Source of the DNA: an uncultured Clostridia bacterium
GTDB taxonomy: Bacteria; Bacillota; Clostridia; TANB77; CAG-508
Direction: 5' to 3'
DNA: 31,213 nucleotides
Assembly (NCBI GenBank): GCA_948777935.1
Contig: CAQDYY010000011.1
Coordinates: 1-31,213 of the forward strand
This document shows, piece after piece, positions 9,601-18,302 of the stretch (positions within the stretch are counted from its first letter, which is position 1; every line of letters begins with the position of its first letter). A program made the position numbers and the translations under genes. Under the pieces are notes generated by a model, which was not told the DNA's origin, did not search any database, and saw only the letters and a list, made by a program, of their open reading frames with translations.

Positions 9601-12600
9601 TTATAGTTTCCATCTATTGCATTTACTGCTGCTCCATTTTGTGGTTTATCTTCTGCTGAAACACTTGCTAATGATAATTTTGATATTGGTACATATTTTC
9701 TTGTATCTTCTTGGTTATCTTCTGTAAAGTTATATTCGATAATATCACTTGCTGTAAATATGCCTTTTGCTTTTGCTCTTACTAAAAGTTTTTTGGTTCC
9801 TTGTACTACTGGTTCTTCTTCTTGGTAAGATTTCCAAGTACCTTCACCTTCAATTTTCCATTCAAGAGTATCTGTATTAGTGATTCCAATTAATCTGTTT
9901 TCTAAATCATTTACATATGGTGTAATAGTTGGTGTGGCTGATTTTTGAATATTTATAGTGTATTCTTCTTCCATATTTTCAAAACGAATTTTTATTTTAT
10001 CATCACTATTAATTGCATTTATTTCTTCTTCAGATAGTAAGTATTCTCCTCCATTAGCAGATTTCCATGTTTCTCCTGAATTTAAACTATATTCCCAATT
10101 TAGAGCTTTATATTCATCTTCTAAAATTATTTTTTTAGCATTTTCTCCATCAAATGAGAAACTTGCTACTCTTTTTACTTCTGTATTTTCATATAAGTTT
10201 ATAATTGCAGCTGAAGCAAATATACCATGTCCTTCTACTTCTAATTTTACATATTGTCCATATATGCTTTCATCAAATGAAATTTTCTTAAGTTCTTCAT
10301 TTTGTTCACAGTTTTCTTTTCTTCCTGCTTCTATCCAATCTGTGCCATTTTCACTTACATATACAATAGCATTTCTTATAAAAGAAGGGTCATCTTCTCT
10401 ATATCTTTTTTGGATAAATTCTAATGCACTTATATGTCTTGGATTATCAAGTTTTATAGTAATAAATGCTCTAGTTCCTGCTATTGAATACCTAAAATCT
10501 GTATGCCATTGTGTATTAATATTTCCATCAATTGCTTTTTCTGCATAAAATGGTCTAGATGCATCAATTGATTGTGTCGATTTATTATGAATTGATAAAT
10601 GCTCTATTGGTATATATTTTTCGGCATTTGTATCTGTATCTTCATTAAACTGATATTCTAATGCATCACTTGCTACAAAATTTCTTGTTGCTTTTGCTCT
10701 AACAAAAAGTTTTTTATTTCCTTCTACAATAGCTTCTTCTTCTGAATAAGATTTCCAACTGTCTTCACCTTCAATTTTCCATTCAAAAGCATCTATATTA
10801 GCTATTCCAATTAATCTATTTTCCCAGTCATTTACATATGGTGTTATATTTGGTGTTTCTCCTTTTTTGATGTTAATAGTATATATTGTTTCATTTCCTT
10901 CAAATTTGATTTTTATTTTATTGTTTTCATCAATTTGATTCATTTCTTCTTGTGTTAACGCTTCGTCTGTTCCATTTTTCCAAGTTGTACCACCATTTAA
11001 GCTGTACTTCCAATTTAAAGTTTTATATTCATCTAATAAAACTATTTTTCCGCCGTTTTCTCCGTCAAATGAGAATGTTCCTACTAGTTCTACTGTTTTG
11101 TTCTCGTATAAATTAAACATTGCTGCTACCATGAAACTCATACTTGATGAAGCTGCTTGAGTTTTCTTACCTACAATTTTAATATATTTTGCCTTAGTAG
11201 GTTCAAACTCTACACTCTTCATTGAAGTATCATTTGTATTTGCATATGTCCAATTTGTTTCAGATACTACTTCTGTCCAATTTTCCCCATCCATACTTGT
11301 TAAAATCTGAGCCTTCTCAATTTTTCCATTTCCACCAGCAACTGGGAAATATTCTAAAGCTGTTAAATTTTTTGGTTCATCTAATGCAATAACTATAAAT
11401 TTATTTCTATCACTACCATCCCATGCTGAGTGCCAATTAGTAAGTGGGTTAGCATCAATTGCATTTCTAGCATGTCTTCCTTGACCAGTAGCTTCTGATG
11501 AAACTGATTTTATTGATAAATGAGAAACTTTAATATATTGTCTTGTATCTGGCAAGTTATCTTGTGTGAAAGTATACGTTTTACTTGTTTTACTTGCTAA
11601 ATATGTTCCTGTTGCACCAACTCTAACTATTACTGTTTTATCTCCTGTTAAATCTGGTTCTTCATCACGATAAGTAGTCCATTCATCTTCTTCACTATAT
11701 TTCCATTGCATTGCAGGAATTGCTGCAATCAATCTATTTTCTAAATCATTTGCATATAATGTACTTGGTAATCCTGCTGATTCTTTAATATCTATTTTGT
11801 ATAAATTCTTTTCATCATAATTTACACCAACAATATGAATATAGATGTCATTTTCTGCTGTAATACTTGCTATTTCTTCTTCGGTTAATTGCAACTTATG
11901 TTCTTCTTCACCTGTAAATGATTTTTCTTTCCAAGTTTGTTTTCCATCTAAACTATAATCCCAACGAACACCACTTCCATCAAAACGGCTTGATAATACA
12001 ATTTTTCCTGCATCATTACCATCAAATGAAAATGTTGCAATTGTTTTGTCTAATTTTCCTAATAAATAATTTGCTTCTAATCTTGTAAGTGATGGTTGAT
12101 ATACATAGTAATTATCAGCTGTATTATTTGGTGTGTTACTTCCTTCAGTTAAAATTCTTGTTTGTAAAAGTGTAAATCTATATGAATTTTCTATACTTGT
12201 TAATTTTGGTTTTATTAAATTAGTTAAATGTTGCATTGGTAATGGGAAATATTTTAAATTTTCTGCTAATTCCTCTGCTAAATCATAGTAATCATTTTCT
12301 GTTTTATTTTCACTTGAATTGTATACATTAATTAGTCCAACCCATGCATCAATATTTATAGGTTGTATTTCTAATGCTTTTCTATATAGTTGTTCTTGTT
12401 TTGTTAAATCTCCTGCATATACTTTTGCAAGCATAACTTGTTCTTCGCATTTTACAAAATTTGCATAGTCATTTAATGCTTCTTGTGATAATGCAAAATA
12501 TACTACAGAATAGCCTCTAGAATAACTAGCATTTCCCCATCCTAGTAACATTCTTTCGCCTTTTTCTGATAGTGTCCATCCACTTACATCATTATCTAAA

Positions 12601-14282
12601 TTCCAATATCCTTTTCCTTGGGTATCTTTTGTATAATATAAAAGTGCTGCGTGTCCTGGTTGACCAATAACAGTTGCTGGTATTCCATGAGTTGCACGAA
12701 TGTTTGATCCACTTTTTGATATACCACCACACACACAACCAGTTCCAAATTTATTTCTAAAGTTCATCCATACTTTATATAGTTTATATTGTGGGGTACC
12801 TCTTGTTACTTTAATTGTATAAGTTTTATTATTTTTACCTCCCGGTATAGTAAATTCTGCATCAAATAAACCTATTTTGCCATTAGCTAATTCTGTACCT
12901 GAACTACCAGTTGTTTTGCTTATTGCAAATAATTCATTAAAATAGTCTCTATTTTCTTCAGCATAATAACGTCCATCACCATAATTTGGCCATATATAAG
13001 CTATATATGAGTGAGGTGTTAGGTGTCCTGGATTCTTAGTTATATTTAGTTTATCTTGAATATATGTATTTAGCCATAAAATTTCTTCGTCATCTATTAA
13101 GTTATTCATAACAAAACGCATTTCTTCAACTTGTAGAGCTTCAAACCATTTTGTTATATCCCAATTTCCCGCTAAGCCTGTACTAAGTTTTCCATTTTCA
13201 TACATAAATTTGTAAATTGCATAACGTCTAAGTGCATCTGATTTATTTTCTGCGGCTCCTGATTGCATCCATAAACCAACATTTTGCGAATGTGTTAAAG
13301 AAAGTGTAATTGCCATTTTTTTGTACAAATCGCCTCTTGTCATATTGGCTGGACACCAATCATTTTCTATTCTTGTATTATTTGTAAAGTCACTACTATA
13401 TTCATTATATAATCTAGAAAGTTGTGTTAATGAATTAAAATAGCTTCCACCTTCTGGTGTTCCTCCTAATACATATAGCCTAATATTATCTACATCACTT
13501 ATTAACCAACGAAATGTCGCTTCATTTTCTTTGCTTGTACCTATAAATCTTTTTAATGCATAATTTCCTGTTCTACTAATAAGTTCTCTCTTTAAAAGTG
13601 CTAATTCATATTGTTTATTAGTTTCTAAATTAGCATTAGAAGATACAAAACCTTTGATTTGTGTATCTAATTCTGTTATAGATGGTACTAGTTCTTCTCC
13701 TGGTTCTTTGTAACCTTCTTTAATTAGTTTCGCATCAGCATAAACAGAATGGTCACTTCCATTACCACGGTTATCATTAGCTTCTAATTTTAAATATTTT
13801 TCAGTTCTAATATCTATTTTAACATGCGTTGCATTGTCCCCTGGTCTACATACTACTGAACCCTCATTGTATTTTATGTTCCAGTTTCTTCCATCTAATG
13901 ATGTGTAAATTTTAAAAATTACACCATTACTAGAACTTGCTGCTGTTTGATTTAAGCCAACATATGCTGTAAAGTAATCGTAATCATATGCACGTAAATC
14001 ATATACTATTTCTGATGAAGCATGAGCCCATAATCCTCTATCAAAAGAATAGTATGCTCCTTCTACTTTTACAGATATCTTACCATTTCCATTTACATGA
14101 TCTTTACGAAATGTATCCCATCCAACTCTTACAGATGTTGGATTTATGTCTTCATCTGATAAATATTTATAGCCCTCACCTGTTGCTGCAAAAGATGTAT
14201 TTGGTAATAAAAATACTGCTAATAATATAGCAAAACAAAATATTAGTAAAAAACTAATTTTACATTTGTTATTTGTTTTCAT
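6660..14282 (-). CDS. Giant secreted multidomain protein: NPCBM, transglutaminase-like, three discoidin domains, eleven Ig-like repeats, dockerin
   Basis: 2540 residues. Signal peptide (~1-32); NPCBM-like sugar-binding domain (~36-195); alpha-helical region and transglutaminase/papain-like core with CVCGG (Cys ~516), HGIP, QPGHAALL (His ~541) and NLDND (~563); a TPR-like stretch (~620-665). Then three F5/8 type C (discoidin) domains (near 917-1057, 1224-1364 and 1527-1670), alternating with a repeated SFDG...WKYSLNGGTTW and YxxxLENRLI module. Eleven ~70-residue Ig-like repeats follow (~1674-2460; core TxTFTENGSFTFEF...GNxGTATATVxWID). Last is a dockerin (~2470-2540), GDVNKDGKITATD and GDINQDGKITGTD, both calcium loops intact. 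A glycan-binding, protein-modifying or adhesive role on host mucus or plant matter is inferred. A cohesin gene follows 16 bp on. Confidence 0.85.
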   Translation of the reverse strand: MKTNNKCKISFLLIFCFAILLAVFLLPNTSFAATGEGYKYLSDEDINPTSVRVGWDTFRKDHVNGNGKISVKVEGAYYSFDRGLWAHASSEIVYDLRAYDYDYFTAYVGLNQTAASSSNGVIFKIYTSLDGRNWNIKYNEGSVVCRPGDNATHVKIDIRTEKYLKLEANDNRGNGSDHSVYADAKLIKEGYKEPGEELVPSITELDTQIKGFVSSNANLETNKQYELALLKRELISRTGNYALKRFIGTSKENEATFRWLISDVDNIRLYVLGGTPEGGSYFNSLTQLSRLYNEYSSDFTNNTRIENDWCPANMTRGDLYKKMAITLSLTHSQNVGLWMQSGAAENKSDALRRYAIYKFMYENGKLSTGLAGNWDITKWFEALQVEEMRFVMNNLIDDEEILWLNTYIQDKLNITKNPGHLTPHSYIAYIWPNYGDGRYYAEENRDYFNELFAISKTTGSSGTELANGKIGLFDAEFTIPGGKNNKTYTIKVTRGTPQYKLYKVWMNFRNKFGTGCVCGGISKSGSNIRATHGIPATVIGQPGHAALLYYTKDTQGKGYWNLDNDVSGWTLSEKGERMLLGWGNASYSRGYSVVYFALSQEALNDYANFVKCEEQVMLAKVYAGDLTKQEQLYRKALEIQPINIDAWVGLINVYNSSENKTENDYYDLAEELAENLKYFPLPMQHLTNLIKPKLTSIENSYRFTLLQTRILTEGSNTPNNTADNYYVYQPSLTRLEANYLLGKLDKTIATFSFDGNDAGKIVLSSRFDGSGVRWDYSLDGKQTWKEKSFTGEEEHKLQLTEEEIASITAENDIYIHIVGVNYDEKNLYKIDIKESAGLPSTLYANDLENRLIAAIPAMQWKYSEEDEWTTYRDEEPDLTGDKTVIVRVGATGTYLASKTSKTYTFTQDNLPDTRQYIKVSHLSIKSVSSEATGQGRHARNAIDANPLTNWHSAWDGSDRNKFIVIALDEPKNLTALEYFPVAGGNGKIEKAQILTSMDGENWTEVVSETNWTYANTNDTSMKSVEFEPTKAKYIKIVGKKTQAASSSMSFMVAAMFNLYENKTVELVGTFSFDGENGGKIVLLDEYKTLNWKYSLNGGTTWKNGTDEALTQEEMNQIDENNKIKIKFEGNETIYTINIKKGETPNITPYVNDWENRLIGIANIDAFEWKIEGEDSWKSYSEEEAIVEGNKKLFVRAKATRNFVASDALEYQFNEDTDTNAEKYIPIEHLSIHNKSTQSIDASRPFYAEKAIDGNINTQWHTDFRYSIAGTRAFITIKLDNPRHISALEFIQKRYREDDPSFIRNAIVYVSENGTDWIEAGRKENCEQNEELKKISFDESIYGQYVKLEVEGHGIFASAAIINLYENTEVKRVASFSFDGENAKKIILEDEYKALNWEYSLNSGETWKSANGGEYLLSEEEINAINSDDKIKIRFENMEEEYTINIQKSATPTITPYVNDLENRLIGITNTDTLEWKIEGEGTWKSYQEEEPVVQGTKKLLVRAKAKGIFTASDIIEYNFTEDNQEDTRKYVPISKLSLASVSAEDKPQNGAAVNAIDGNYNTRWLNSSAGTDTGKYIVIKFDSAIYLSAMDYVPHAENGKILSGKILGSMDGENFTEIAQITNWQNNQNTKTIDFDESVKVRYVKIIGEETSYTSAKRHVGARMFNFYQDITKKQVVIPTAEVQYSTTNNTNQDVIVTLVNPSTQITVLNNNGNTTYTFTENGTFTFEFEDSEGNKGTATATVDWICKSLPEAIFEYDITDPTNKDVTVTVTFKVNGEFDNRVVILNNNGSNKHTFTENDEFTFEFRGPYGNEGTATAEVNWICKTLPNASFTYDITEETNEDVTVTVTFDREGTVITNNGGSNTHTFTENGSFTFEFRGPYGNEGVATATVDWINKDIPSAEITYDHTELTNGDVVATLNVDEGITITNNNGSNTYTFSQNGSFTFEFRNELGNTGTATATVDWIDKVAPVPTISYNIMEATNGDVVATISFDKENVTVTGGNTHTFTENGSFTFEFEDAAGNEGTAIATVNWIDKTLPVATITYSTENLTNRDVIATITFDAQGVTVEGGNTHTFTENSEYVFKYTTSTGSTGVAKAEVTWIDKQVPQPTMVYNTIEPTTGNVLAAITFDKENVTITNNGGDRKYLFTDNGTFTFEYVDEAGNGGSVNAVVNWIDRVAPTAEINYSTEDLTNGNVIATLVNPSEEITITNNKGSNTRTFTGNGTYTFEFEDLAGNKGTAVATVNNIDKNLPKATITYSTTNWTNEDVEATISFDKENVTVAGGNTHVFTGNGEYVFEYRDEAGNISMTTSKVTWIDKTAPTATISYSTESLTNGDVIATLNPSEQVTITNNNGSNAYTFTENSSFTFEFVDRAGNTGTAVATVNNIDKVAPVATITYSTEEPTTGNVVATITFDKENVTVEGGNTHTFTGNGTYTFEFEDLAGNKGTAVATVNWIEKDPDVPPVVDPDEYEVGDVNKDGKITATDILLVQRHLVAGVRQEWILTGDRFNLGDINQDGKITGTDLILIKRLQLKQAEKQ
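6900..9260 (-). repeat. Eleven tandem ~210-bp repeats (Ig-like modules)
   Basis: Successive units share ACTATAT/GGAGATGT-type starts and TTTACATTCGAATTTGA-like cores, and all end with a WID or WIC motif codon block. Units at 6900-7140 and 7550-7740 are nearly identical, which suggests recent duplication or gene conversion. Confidence 0.8.
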
Positions 14283-14356
14283 TTTAAATCCTTTCTTAAT
14301 ATATAATATTTAGGTTTTTAATTGGCTTTACCTATAAACCCTTATACACTATTCTT

Positions 14357-14385
14357 ATTATAGCATATTTCCATAATTATGTAAA
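14357..14385 (-). promoter_or_regulatory. Predicted promoter of the giant dockerin gene operon
   Basis: -35 TTTACA (14380-14385), exactly 17 bp, -10 TATAAT (14357-14362), about 75 bp upstream of the start codon. Confidence 0.75.
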
Positions 14386-14422
14386 TATGTTTTAATGTTT
14401 ATTTTTATACATAATATATATC

Positions 14423-14456
14423 ATTTGATTGTTACAAAACAGTAACAAAATCAAAT
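14423..14456 (-). terminator. Weak hairpin downstream of the GGDEF-EAL gene
   Basis: ATTTGATT-GTTAC pairs with GTAAC-AAAATCAAAT around a short loop, with a two-base bulge. It lies between the GGDEF-EAL stop and the giant gene's promoter; no strong run of T follows. Confidence 0.35.
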
Positions 14457-14524
14457 CATTTTTATTACTTTATTATTATAGCATTATTACGATTTTTGCT
14501 TATGGTATTTTCCGTAAATGTCTA

Positions 14525-16759
14525 TCAAATATTCTCATTAAAATATTTTTCAAATTCTTCCTTAGAGATTGGTTTAGATACATAATATCCTTGTATTATA
14601 TCTACACCTATTTCTCTTACAAATTCTACTTGTTCTTTTGTTTCAACTCCTTCTATAATTGTTTTAGTTTCTAAATGTTTTGCTATAAACATAATGTAAT
14701 TTATAATATTTTCGCTACTTGTTAAATCTGCTTGATCTATAAATGCCTTATCTATTTTTATTATATCAATAGGCATATTTTGTAACATGCTAAGAGATGA
14801 GTATCCTGTACCAAAATCATCAATAGATATAATAAATCCTTTTTCTTTTATCTTATTTAAAACATTTAACATATTTACATTTTGGTCAATTGTTGCACTT
14901 TCCGTAATTTCTAAATCTATTTGCTCTGGTTTTAAATTGTATTTGCCACATATTTCCACATACTTATCTATAAAGTTTTCATCTATAAATTGTTCTTTTG
15001 AAACATTTATAGAAACATTTGGTATAACTCCAAATTTTTCTTTCCACTGGGCTAAGTCCTTACAAACTTGTTCAAACATATATATATCTAATTTTATTAT
15101 AAATTTATTTTTTTCAAATAATGGGATAAATGTACTTGGGGAAATTATTTCTCCATCTTTATACCATCTAACTAGCGCTTCTGCCCCATATATTTTTTCA
15201 TTTTGAGCATAAATTTTAGGTTGATAATATACTTTAAATTCTCCCTTTTCTAAAGCTTCTTTCATAATGGATTCTATTTTTTGTTCTTCTATTATCTTAT
15301 TTTCTAGTGTTTCATCATATAAGTAATAATTGCTGTGGTATAATCCTTTTATTTGTGAACGGGCTAAATAAGCTTTGTCCAGTAGTTTATTAATATCTGT
15401 ATCATTAGCTGTAATACTATAAGCACCAATGGATAGATTTATTCTAACATCTATTCTATTTATTTCTAGTTTAGATGTTTTATTAAATATTGTACGTAGT
15501 AACTTATTTATATCTCCTTTATAACTAAATATGCTTGCAAAAACATCATTTGAAATTCTACATGTAATATTACTTTCTGGTAATAATTCTTTTAGTTTTT
15601 GTCCCAACGATTTTAAAATCTCATTACAAAATCTATATCCATATATATTATTTAAAGCTTTAAATTTGTTTATATCTGCTGTTATTATATATTTGTTTTT
15701 TTCGGTTCGTTCTAATAAATATTTAGTACCATTTTCTCTAAAATAGTGCTCATTTCCAAGTGATGTTATATAGTCTATATATGCTACATTATATAATTTA
15801 TTATTTTTGTTTTTATTTGAAATATTAATATAAATTGCAATAATTATGATAACAAACGAAACACCTAAAAAAACTACAGTTGTTATTGAGACTAATCTTA
15901 TAAGTTCACTTGCAATTATACTGTCTGACGCTGTTGTTACTACATACCAATTGTTAATGCCAACTTGTTCATAATGTATAAAATAAGTTGAACCATGAAT
16001 TTTTAAATCAAATGTATCTTCTAAACCATTTTTTATTCCGTCTGCCATATTGTCTATTTTTTTAAGTTCTTTTTTGTTAGTAATATTGTATCTAGACTTT
16101 ATATACTTATATAAATTTGCATTACTTTCTTTTATGTTATCAAAGGAGTCTATTAGTACACTGCCACTATTATTTATTAGATATGTGCCACCTTTTCCAA
16201 ATAGTTTTCGTAGTAAGATTGTTTTGTAATCAGATGTATTTATTGTTGCCATTAATACTTTTTCTTTTCCATTAAACATAATTTTTTGGGAATAGATATT
16301 TACTTGATTATTTGATACTGTACTTGGTCTATTTTCAGATAAATATACATCTTGTTCCTCAAAAAATTCTTCCATATTAGGGTAATTATTAACTATAAAC
16401 CCATCGCTTGTTATACCATTTCCTTGTTTATCTAATATAACTAATCTTGTAAAATGATAATTTTCTAGTTCATGGATAAAGGCTTCAAAGATTTCCTCTT
16501 CTTTTTTAAAATCTCCTCTGTTTATATTATCAGCCATAAAACTAACAATATTTTTTTGGTCTGTAATTGCCAAATTTAATTGTGTAGCTGTTTGTTCACT
16601 AAGTTCTTTTACATTTTGATATATATTTTTATATATTAAATTTTTCATATATGAAATATAGAAAAATGATAAAGCTACTAATATAACAAATATAATAAAA
16701 ATTAATATATAATTTAATTTACTAGTTTTATAATGATTCGTTAATTCCTTTTTTCTCAT
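14525..16759 (-). CDS. Membrane c-di-GMP phosphodiesterase: extracellular sensor, degenerate GGDEF, intact EAL
   Basis: 744 residues. Two membrane segments (~16-35 and ~290-312) flank a Cache-like sensor domain. The GGDEF domain (~325-480) carries SNDVF (~403-407) where GGDEF is expected, so it should not make c-di-GMP; it may bind GTP or be structural. The EAL domain (~495-740) keeps all signatures: GAEALVRW, NVSINVS, LEITES, SIDDFGTGYSSL, IKIDKAFI, EGVETKEQ and QGYYVSKP. Expected activity is c-di-GMP hydrolysis to pGpG. It follows the ATPase by 42 bp and precedes the giant adhesin-like gene, so it may help tune surface display; that is inference. No CGG in frame. Confidence 0.88.
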   Translation of the reverse strand: MRKKELTNHYKTSKLNYILIFIIFVILVALSFFYISYMKNLIYKNIYQNVKELSEQTATQLNLAITDQKNIVSFMADNINRGDFKKEEEIFEAFIHELENYHFTRLVILDKQGNGITSDGFIVNNYPNMEEFFEEQDVYLSENRPSTVSNNQVNIYSQKIMFNGKEKVLMATINTSDYKTILLRKLFGKGGTYLINNSGSVLIDSFDNIKESNANLYKYIKSRYNITNKKELKKIDNMADGIKNGLEDTFDLKIHGSTYFIHYEQVGINNWYVVTTASDSIIASELIRLVSITTVVFLGVSFVIIIIAIYINISNKNKNNKLYNVAYIDYITSLGNEHYFRENGTKYLLERTEKNKYIITADINKFKALNNIYGYRFCNEILKSLGQKLKELLPESNITCRISNDVFASIFSYKGDINKLLRTIFNKTSKLEINRIDVRINLSIGAYSITANDTDINKLLDKAYLARSQIKGLYHSNYYLYDETLENKIIEEQKIESIMKEALEKGEFKVYYQPKIYAQNEKIYGAEALVRWYKDGEIISPSTFIPLFEKNKFIIKLDIYMFEQVCKDLAQWKEKFGVIPNVSINVSKEQFIDENFIDKYVEICGKYNLKPEQIDLEITESATIDQNVNMLNVLNKIKEKGFIISIDDFGTGYSSLSMLQNMPIDIIKIDKAFIDQADLTSSENIINYIMFIAKHLETKTIIEGVETKEQVEFVREIGVDIIQGYYVSKPISKEEFEKYFNENI

Positions 16760-16801
16760 ATGTATTACCTTTCTTCTAAAATTATATATAATGTACTGTT
16801 T

Positions 16802-18098
16802 CTACAAAAACATTGCCATATAAATTGGATATATATCTATATCATTCTTTTTTCCATAATTAGATGGAGCTAATTTTATTCCTTTTCTTACATTGTATTT
16901 ATTCATTAAAGTTTCTAGTGATTTTGATTTACTATTGCTAGCTGACTTTACTTCTATTGCCATAATTTCTTTTTGATAACGAGTAAGAAAATCTACTTCT
17001 AATGTTGAATTATATTCAAAATAATATAATTTTTTCCCTTTTTTGGCTAATATGTCTGCTATTATATTTTCATAAATTGCTCCTTTATATATCCCTAAGT
17101 TCCCATCTATAATGTCTTCTTGTGAACCGCTCATCAAGCATTGCTAAAAGTAGACCTGTATCTCTCATATATACTTTAAATGCTTCCCTTTTTGCGTTTC
17201 CTTCAAGCGGTAATTGTGGTATCTCTAAGTTATAGCAGAAATTTATTATTCCTGCATCATATAGCCACATTAAACTTCCTCCATATTTTCTTGAACTTCC
17301 ACTTGGTACTACTAAGCTATATCTAAATTTTTTATAATCTTTTGAAAGATGTTTAGGAATTGATAAAAAACAAGCTCTTGCTTTTGTTTTTTCTGCTCCA
17401 TCTGCATATTTTGCTATATCATCTTCATAATCGCTAATAATTGCTCTTTGTATTTTTAAAACATTTGCAAAATTATGATTTTGTACAAAATCATCTACTA
17501 CTCTTGGCATTCCACCAACAACAATATATTCTTTAAATAAATTCATCATTTTTTCATGCATTGCTGTTGGAACAACCTCTTTTTTATCAAAATATTCTTT
17601 AATATCTAAAATACTCATCTCAGAGATTCCATTTGCCCATAAAAATTCTTCAAAATCTAAAGAATACATTTCTATTTGTTCTGTATATCCTACAGGAAAT
17701 GAAGATACTTCCTTGTAATTTATCCCAAGTAATGAGCCAGATGCAATTACATCAAATCTTTTATCTAGTGATAAAAATTTAAGTGCTGTTCTAGCATTCG
17801 GACAATTTTGTATTTCATCTAAAAATATAATAGTTTTATTGGGAACTATACTTGCATTTTGAACTCTTAATGATATTTGCTTTATAATATTATCTACATC
17901 TAAGTCTCCATTAAAAATATTCTTATATCCTGGATTTTCATCAAAATTCATATAAATATAATTTTCATAGTTCTCACGAGCAAATTTATCTATTATAAAT
18001 GTTTTTCCAACTTGCCTTGCTCCTTTAATAACCAAACACATTTTATTATCTTTCTTTTTCCATTCGAGTAATTCTTGATATATCTTTCTTTTTAACAT
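16802..18098 (-). CDS. AAA+ ATPase with C-terminal DUF4143 / nuclease-like domain (+1 shift at CGG)
   Basis: 431 residues after bypass of CGG 17127-17129. N-terminal ATPase: Walker A GARQVGKT (~26-33), Walker B TIIFLDEIQ (~88-96), then SGSLLGINYKEVSSFPVG, a family hallmark. The C-terminal DUF4143 part (~200-431) ends with a PD-(D/E)XK-like pattern, LEVDFLTRYQKEIMAIEVKSA. The family is widespread in gut bacteria and of unclear function. The zero frame ends in an unrelated tail (RFTRRHYRWELRDI); the shift gives DE-GSQEDIIDGNLGIYKGAIYENIIAD, the expected DUF4143 helix. RBS AAGGAGAG. It has its own promoter preceded by four iterons, so it may be a separate insertion in the cluster. Confidence 0.85.
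17126..17129 (-). other. +1 recoding site CGGT (DUF4143 ATPase)
   Basis: Zero frame: GAT GAG CGG TTC ACA. Skipping C gives GGT-TCA-CAA-GAA-GAC and the conserved GIYKGAIYEN segment. Confidence 0.9.
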
Positions 18099-18122
18099 AT
18101 GGGCCCTCTCCTTATATGTTAT

Positions 18123-18151
18123 ATTATATCAACTCAAATTATAAAATGCAA
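18123..18151 (-). promoter_or_regulatory. Predicted promoter of the ATPase gene
   Basis: -35 TTGCAT (18146-18151), 17-bp spacer, -10 TATAAT (18123-18128), about 25 bp upstream of the ATG. Confidence 0.7.
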
Positions 18152-18155
18152 GTTT

Positions 18156-18262
18156 TTCAAATGAATATTTTTATTATATGCATTTTTTTCAAACGAATAT
18201 TTTTATTATATGCATTTTTTTCAAACGAATATTTTGTGTTATATACATTTTTTTCAAATGAA
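18156..18262 (-). repeat. Four TTCAAAYGAA iterons at 32-33 bp spacing upstream of the ATPase promoter
   Basis: The 10-mers begin at 18156, 18188, 18220 and 18253, about three helical turns apart, separated by T/A-rich spacers that are themselves repeated (ATTTTTATTATATGCAT). They start immediately upstream of the -35 box, as activator or origin-type binding sites do. Confidence 0.8.
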
Positions 18263-18302
18263 CTCGGTATGTTTAAAGATTTATTCTTATTCCTTAATTT
18301 CC

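Noticed and set aside
18156..18262. Repeats before the ATPase as a CRISPR array
   Set aside because: The repeats are only about 10 bp, the spacers are near-identical to each other, and no cas genes are present.
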